DNA of 6,642 nucleotides from Burkholderiales bacterium (GTDB lineage: Bacteria; Pseudomonadota; Gammaproteobacteria; Burkholderiales; Burkholderiaceae), in NCBI GenBank assembly GCA_903643055.1, contig CAHJWV010000014.1, positions 1 through 6,642 on the forward strand. The letters run 5' to 3'. The position numbers and the translations under genes were made by a program. Below, in pieces: positions 1 to 3,839 of the stretch (positions within the stretch are counted from its first letter, which is position 1; every line of letters starts with the position of its first letter). Under the pieces are notes generated by a model, which was not told the DNA's origin, did not search any database, and saw nothing but the letters and a program-made list of their open reading frames with translations.

Positions 1-1
1 G

Positions 2-151
2 TTGCTGTTGGCTGCCAATGAGCAACTCGACGAAGACGACCCGATCGAAAGCCCGTTGCTGTACCTGCTGACCGAAGAAAAGCACAAGTCGGCGGTCTTG
101 CTGGGGCAGATGCCGGGCAAGGGGCTGCCGCTGATGTTTTTCAAAGCTTGA
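2..151 (+). CDS. C-terminal fragment of an unidentified protein (5' end outside window)
   Basis: An open frame enters from the left edge and closes at TGA 149-151, giving the last 49 residues. The fragment has an acidic stretch (EQLDEDDPIE), a hydrophobic/polar helix-like segment (SPLLYLLTEEKHKSAVLL), and a Gly-Pro-containing end finishing in LPLMFFKA. I do not recognise the family and no catalytic motif is visible. The case that it is coding is its position: the stop codon sits inside the GAGGA ribosome-binding sequence of the next gene, whose ATG is 8 bases after the stop, so the two are probably co-transcribed and translationally coupled. A small acidic partner or chaperone of the downstream protein is conceivable, but with only the tail visible this is speculation. 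Confidence 0.6.
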   Translation: MLLAANEQLDEDDPIESPLLYLLTEEKHKSAVLLGQMPGKGLPLMFFKA

Positions 152-154
152 GGA
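150..154 (+). promoter_or_regulatory. Ribosome-binding site GAGGA deciding the ATG 160 start
   Basis: GAGGA lies 5 bases before ATG 160, which is normal Shine-Dalgarno spacing. It overlaps the TGA stop (149-151) of the preceding gene, a typical arrangement for translational coupling. It supports ATG 160 over the in-frame TTG at 148, which has no such sequence in front of it. Confidence 0.7.
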
Positions 155-159
155 ACCTG

Positions 160-780
160 ATGTCTAGAACGCGCATTCATGGCAGCAATCTCCCGCTGCC
201 GGCGGGGGGCGTCTCTGATCAGGCGTCCCAAAAAGAGTGGCCTCGCCGGTCGCTTTCGTCTGGTGGCTCGCAAGGGCCGTCTTCGCGGCTAAGCGTGCCC
301 GGGCGGTTGCCTGCTCAGGGTCCATCACGAGCCCCCCGCGGTGAAAGCCCGCATTTCTCGTTGAGCACGGGGCCCGCGGCGGCTTCGAGTCAAACCGTCG
401 CGCCAGCCTCCGCGAGTCAGGCTCAGTTGGATGCGGCAAAGGTCGCCAGCCGAATCAATTCGTTAAACAACAGCTTCACCCCTCAAAAAGTGCAGAGTGC
501 GCTGTCTCTTGCCTACCTGGGCCTGAATCGGTTGCGTGCGGGTCTTCACAGCGCTGAACCCATGAAGAGCGGGCTTGAGAACCTGCGTACCGACGCTTCG
601 TTGCCGAGCGTGAGAACCGCCGGCGCGGGCAAGCTTTCGCAGTCGGAGCTGACGCCCAAGGAACTGCAAGCGATCAACACGGCCAGGTCGATCAGCACGA
701 TCAACAAATTCCCATCCGGCATCTTGACAGCCGCTGCGACGCTCAGTGTCCTGGGCTTGAAAGGCCTGCGCTCGATCTGA
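160..780 (+). CDS. Unidentified 206-aa Ser-rich protein with a two-copy C-terminal repeat; candidate secreted/effector-type protein
   Basis: I do not recognise this protein from a named family. The start is ATG 160, chosen for the GAGGA 5 bases upstream; an in-frame TTG at 148 would add four residues. Residues 1-90 look disordered and are rich in Ser, Gly, Pro and Arg: 11 of the first 50 residues are Ser and only two are acidic. There is no hydrophobic Sec or Tat signal. Residues about 95-127 and 174-206 form a degenerate repeat sharing the pattern A-x-x-I-x-(S/T)-(L/I)-N...F, then L-x-x-LGL-x-x-LR. The linker between them is polar. There is no cysteine and one Trp. The gene follows an unknown gene with apparent translational coupling and is convergent with the diguanylate cyclase gene. 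By eye its GC content (about 55-60% in the 3' half) is lower than its neighbours', and it uses codons such as TTA and AGA, hinting at different ancestry. Ser-rich, acid-poor N-termini without a Sec signal are typical of type III effectors, but also of unrelated disordered proteins. That it is a real gene is fairly likely; its function is unknown. Confidence 0.65.
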   Translation: MSRTRIHGSNLPLPAGGVSDQASQKEWPRRSLSSGGSQGPSSRLSVPGRLPAQGPSRAPRGESPHFSLSTGPAAASSQTVAPASASQAQLDAAKVASRINSLNNSFTPQKVQSALSLAYLGLNRLRAGLHSAEPMKSGLENLRTDASLPSVRTAGAGKLSQSELTPKELQAINTARSISTINKFPSGILTAAATLSVLGLKGLRSI

Positions 781-811
781 ATGGGCACGGTACTCACCTC
801 ACCGAAGGTCT

Positions 812-831
812 TGCTGAAGGGCCTTTCAGCA
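812..831. terminator. Hairpin between convergent genes, possible bidirectional terminator
   Basis: TGCTGAA (812-818) is exactly complementary to TTCAGCA (825-831), giving a 7-bp stem around the 6-base loop GGGCCT. It lies 31 bases after the stop of the 160-780 gene and beyond the 3' end of the oppositely oriented cyclase gene. No T-run follows on either strand, so intrinsic termination would be weak. It may instead be a 3'-end stabilising hairpin or a Rho-assisted site. Confidence 0.4.
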
Positions 832-840
832 CAAGCGCCT

Positions 841-883
841 GCGGCTTCAAGTCACGCGTGTAGCCTCGGAGCCTTCAAGCCGC
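841..883. repeat. Imperfect inverted repeat overlapping the cyclase gene 3' end
   Basis: The arms are GCGGCTTCAAG (841-851) and CTTCAAGCCGC (873-883). They pair over 11 positions with one C-C mismatch, around a 21-base loop that contains the perfect 8-bp palindrome CACGCGTG (853-860). The right arm overlaps the stop and last codons of the minus-strand cyclase gene. It could act as a terminator stem for that gene or as a protein-binding site. No T-run is visible, so the role is unassigned. Confidence 0.35.
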
Positions 884-2554
884 TTCCGGGCGCGAGCTGA
901 GGGTGGCCCCGGCGGTCACGCTGCTGTATTGCCTGAGCTGGCCGCGGCCATCGCGCTTCGCGGCATACAGCGCTTCGTCGGCATGGCGCATCGCATCGAC
1001 CAGCGTCAGGCCATGCTGTGGCCATTGCGCCGCGCCGATGCTGCAGCCCACGCGCAGGTTGCTCAGCGTGCGGTACGAGAACGGGCGCCGCAGGTCTTTC
1101 AGCACCCGCGCTGCGACCACACGGGCCAGCGCTTCGCCTTCGCCGCGCGGGCAGCTCAGCAGCATCATGAATTCGTCGCCGCCGAGGCGGAACACGATGT
1201 CTTCGTCGCGCGCCGCCTGGCGCAGCCGCTTGGCAATTTGCATCAGCACCTGATCGCCGGCCTCGTGGCCATAGCGGTCATTGACCGGCTTGAAACCATC
1301 GAGGTCCAGGCACAGCACGCACAGCTCCAGTTGGTTGTCGGTCGCGTGCTTTGTCAGCCGGGGGCTGCACTCGGCGAGGTACTGCCGGTTCCACAAACCG
1401 GTCAGCGGGTCGCGGTGCGCCTTCAGTTCGAGTGACTGCAAGGTCTCGTCGCGGTCGCGCAGCGTGTCTTGCAGATGGGCGACGGCGGCGGCGATCTGCT
1501 GCACGTCATTGCGGCGCTTCATCGGTGTGCCGTTCGGGCGCGCATCGCCTTTGCGGCCCAAGGCGGTCGCGAGTTCGTCGACCGGCGCCACGATCACACC
1601 GATCAGCCAGCAGGCCAGCAGCGCGCAGGCACTGCCCAAGCCGAGGCTCCAGGCCAGCGCCGATTGCCGCGCCTGCATCATCTGCAAGGAGGTCATGCCC
1701 GCACCGTCGTGGGCGACCACGCGCCAGCCGAAGCCGTGGAAGTCGCCCTGGCCGCGGCTTTCGGCGACGCTCGTGACCGCCTCGTTGCCATCGCTCCAGC
1801 GCTCACTCGCCCAATGTTCTTCCAGAGCCTTCAGCCGTTCTTGCGACAGGCTGACCGTGGCGCGTTCGCCTTGCGCGGCCAGCAAGGTTTTGCCGTCGGC
1901 GCCGACGATCGTCAGCTGCAGTGCCTTGCCACCACCGCGTGGCTGCAGCACCGATTGGCGCAGTTGGTCGGCCCATTGCCAGCTCAGATGCAGCGCCAGC
2001 ACGCCGCGCAGCTGGCCATCCGTGCCCAGCACGGGCGCGGCCACGTCGACGAACTTCACCGCTTCGCCCGGCGCATGCGGTGCCAGCTTGGCCAGCATCA
2101 CCGCGTCGTGCACATCGCCGGTCCACAGGCCCTGGCGGCCGTTCTTGAACACCGGGCGGGTCGCAATCGAGACACCCAGCAGCACATCGCCGGTCGAGGC
2201 GATGACCTGGCCTTGCGCGTCGGTCATGCCGATCCAGGCGTAGGCGGGCAGGGTGTCGCGCAGTTTCTCGAGCGCGGCGCGGGCCGTTGCGGGGTCGTCA
2301 GCATTGCGCAGGATGTCGAGCTGCGACAGCAGGCGAACATCGCGGGCGCGGGCCGCCATTTCGCTCGACAGGCGATCGGCCATGTTGCGCGCGATCTGCA
2401 ACTGCTGGGCACCGGCTTCGGACTCGATCTGCAAGGCCACGCGTGCGCCCCAGAGTTGCCCGAAGGCGATCGACAGGCCCGCGAACAGCGCGCACACCAG
2501 CACGCGGGCCTGGATGCGCAGGGGCCAAAGTCGAGGTTGCAGCAAACGTTTCAT
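875..2554 (-). CDS. Membrane diguanylate cyclase with periplasmic dCache sensor domain (GGDEF protein)
   Basis: This protein makes cyclic di-GMP from two GTP at the inner membrane, presumably in response to a periplasmic ligand. From ATG 2554 it has 559 residues. A basic N-terminus (MKRLLQPRLWPLR) precedes a membrane segment at about 17-41. A periplasmic dCache-type domain spans about 42-298, with the family-typical RPVF...GLWTGDVHDAV, KFVDVAAPV and LALHLSWQWA elements. A second membrane segment lies at about 299-323, followed by a HAMP-like/coiled-coil linker and a GGDEF domain at about 380-545. The GGDEF domain has DPLTGLWNR (382-390), D-L-D-G-F-K (417-422), N425/D426/H430 and an intact GGDEF (458-462). 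An RxxD motif (RDED, 449-452) lies five residues before GGDEF and is the product-inhibition I-site, so an active, feedback-inhibited enzyme is expected. The start is uncertain: ATG 2578 and GTG 2674 are in frame, none has a good ribosome-binding sequence, and the GTG abuts the hairpin at 2676-2700. The ligand is unknown. Confidence 0.9.
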   Translation of the reverse strand: MKRLLQPRLWPLRIQARVLVCALFAGLSIAFGQLWGARVALQIESEAGAQQLQIARNMADRLSSEMAARARDVRLLSQLDILRNADDPATARAALEKLRDTLPAYAWIGMTDAQGQVIASTGDVLLGVSIATRPVFKNGRQGLWTGDVHDAVMLAKLAPHAPGEAVKFVDVAAPVLGTDGQLRGVLALHLSWQWADQLRQSVLQPRGGGKALQLTIVGADGKTLLAAQGERATVSLSQERLKALEEHWASERWSDGNEAVTSVAESRGQGDFHGFGWRVVAHDGAGMTSLQMMQARQSALAWSLGLGSACALLACWLIGVIVAPVDELATALGRKGDARPNGTPMKRRNDVQQIAAAVAHLQDTLRDRDETLQSLELKAHRDPLTGLWNRQYLAECSPRLTKHATDNQLELCVLCLDLDGFKPVNDRYGHEAGDQVLMQIAKRLRQAARDEDIVFRLGGDEFMMLLSCPRGEGEALARVVAARVLKDLRRPFSYRTLSNLRVGCSIGAAQWPQHGLTLVDAMRHADEALYAAKRDGRGQLRQYSSVTAGATLSSRPEAA

Positions 2555-2675
2555 GGGCAGGTAAAGGGTGTTCCCCATGCGGGAACCCAGTCGATAGACC
2601 TGATGTTTCGGCCGATGCACAGCTTTGTGTATGGCTTGTCGAGGATTTTTGCGGCCTGCCTCGCGACATTTCACG

Positions 2676-2700
2676 CGCGCCCGGGATCGCGCCCGGCGCG
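2676..2700 (-). terminator. Strong GC hairpin just downstream of the lipocalin gene
   Basis: CGCGCC (2676-2681) pairs with GGCGCG (2695-2700), and GGG (2683-2685) with CCC (2692-2694). This gives a 9-bp all-GC stem with one bulged C at 2682 and a 6-base loop. It starts 12 bases after the stop codon of the minus-strand lipocalin gene and lies before the cyclase gene. No T-run follows on the minus strand, so it is a terminator-like or mRNA 3'-end-protecting hairpin rather than a canonical intrinsic terminator. If it attenuates transcription, it would reduce read-through into the cyclase gene. Confidence 0.45.
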
Positions 2701-2712
2701 GCCTGCAGTGGC

Positions 2713-3795
2713 TCAGAGCAGCAGGCGCGAGGCGTAGCCCGTCATCTCGAGGTAGCCGCGCCCGATGGCATGGCCTTGCGCATCGAGCAGTGCGCTCAGC
2801 CCTTCCCAGTAGAAGGCGCCGGTGCTGCCGCGGCTGTCGAGTTCCTGTTCATCGATCAGGGCTTTGACGGTGTGGCGCCCGGCCGGTGATTCGAGCGCCC
2901 ATTCCACCGGATACACCGCCTGCGAGGCCGCGCTGCGCCAGCGGCGACCGGCCGTGAGCGTGACCTCGCCGGGCGCGAAATTGCGCACCGCGCCGCCCGG
3001 CGCGCGAAAGCTGCCGCCGGCATACAGCGTCGAACCATCGGCGCGGCGCAGCCGGAAGGCCGTCAGCGCGCTGCCGTCGTCGAGGTTCATGCCGATCCAG
3101 TCCCAGCCGACGGCCTCGTCATCGAGCAGCAGCTGGCTCCATTCGTGGTCGAGCCAGGCACGGCCCTTCACTGCAAGCGCTTCGCCGTCGAGCGTCAGTT
3201 GGCCGTCGACGCTCAACTGCGGCTGGCTGTAGTAATGGCTGGCGTGGCGCGGGCTCGGCCCTTTGCGCGAATAGCCAGCATCGCCTTGCAGCAGCACCGG
3301 CTGGGTGGTCGACAGCGTCAGCGCGTAGCGAAAGCCAGCGCTGTCGCTTTGGACTTCGGTGCGGTAGACGCTGTGCTCGGCCGGGCCTTCGCGCTGCAGC
3401 GACCAGTCGCGCAAGTGGATGCGGGTGTCGCCTTCATCGGCCGCCGTGCCGAAGCCGCTGCGCGCGATGCGCTGGTCGTGGCGCAGCTGGCGCCTTTGCA
3501 CGTCGGTCAGCGCCGCATGGCCGAAAACGATCTGGCTGGCAGCGAAGCGGCTCGGGTGATCGGCGGCCACGCCGGTGCGCGATCGAAAAAAAGTCACTTG
3601 AAAGCCAAACAGCCGCGAGCCGCTTTGAAGCGCACCGGTCAGGTACCACCATTCGGTGCGCGTGTCGGCATGAGCGCCGAAATCACCTGGAAAAGTCAAC
3701 ATTCGGGGGCTAACGCCCAGAGGCGCGCCCTGCGCCATTGTTGGAACGACGCCCAAAGCCACCAAAACTTGCCTGCGATTCATTCGGTGAAGCAT
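2713..3795 (-). CDS. CrtC/AttH-family lipocalin-like exported protein (carotenoid 1,2-hydratase-like)
   Basis: A 360-residue protein of the lipocalin-like CrtC/AttH family, two consecutive beta-barrel domains often annotated as carotenoid 1,2-hydratase or simply 'lipocalin-like'. Family signatures are in order: FPGDFGAHADTRTEWWYLTG (35-54), SHYYSQPQL (186-194), AWLDHEWSQ (213-221), GWDWIGMNLDDG (230-241), FYWEGL (328-333) and GRGYLEMTGY (345-354). The N-terminus (NRRQVLVALGVVPTMAQGA) has a twin-arginine-like RRQVLV followed by a short hydrophobic stretch and a plausible AQG-A cleavage site near residue 23, so export to the periplasm, probably by Tat, is likely. Start choice is open: ATG 3795 or ATG 3783 (four residues shorter); neither has a good ribosome-binding sequence. 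Homologues often sit beside an ABC ATPase and an FtsX-like permease, but neither flanking gene here is a transporter. With no carotenoid genes present, a true hydratase role is unsupported; envelope lipid or hydrophobic-ligand handling is an inference. Confidence 0.88.
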   Translation of the reverse strand: MLHRMNRRQVLVALGVVPTMAQGAPLGVSPRMLTFPGDFGAHADTRTEWWYLTGALQSGSRLFGFQVTFFRSRTGVAADHPSRFAASQIVFGHAALTDVQRRQLRHDQRIARSGFGTAADEGDTRIHLRDWSLQREGPAEHSVYRTEVQSDSAGFRYALTLSTTQPVLLQGDAGYSRKGPSPRHASHYYSQPQLSVDGQLTLDGEALAVKGRAWLDHEWSQLLLDDEAVGWDWIGMNLDDGSALTAFRLRRADGSTLYAGGSFRAPGGAVRNFAPGEVTLTAGRRWRSAASQAVYPVEWALESPAGRHTVKALIDEQELDSRGSTGAFYWEGLSALLDAQGHAIGRGYLEMTGYASRLLL

Positions 3796-3839
3796 CTCAC
3801 AGGGAACGACAATGCACGGTTGTTCCGCATTCGTTGCCC
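3796..3839. promoter_or_regulatory. Short divergent intergenic region between lipocalin and SNF2 genes
   Basis: Only 44 bases (56 if the lipocalin starts at 3783) separate the two divergent start codons. Promoters for both genes must therefore overlap here or lie inside the opposite gene's 5' end. I found no convincing -35/-10 pair on either strand. A ribosome-binding-like AGGGA (3801-3805) on the + strand faces ATG 3812, which is out of frame with the SNF2 gene. Confidence 0.4.

Noticed and set aside
1..159. HrpB/PIP-type regulatory box upstream of the effector-like gene
   Set aside because: No TTCG-N16-TTCG or similar pair was found in the available 159 bases. The region is coding for the upstream gene, and any box would lie outside the window.
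2579..2670. Sigma-70-like promoter for the cyclase (TCGACA on the minus strand as -35)
   Set aside because: The hexamer 17 bases downstream is TGCATC, a poor -10 match. There is not enough support to list it.
1469..2737. 422-codon + strand open frame antisense to the cyclase gene
   Set aside because: It lies opposite a well-supported dCache-GGDEF protein. Its translation is His/Gln/Arg/Ala-rich without recognisable domains, as expected for a shadow frame in high-GC DNA.
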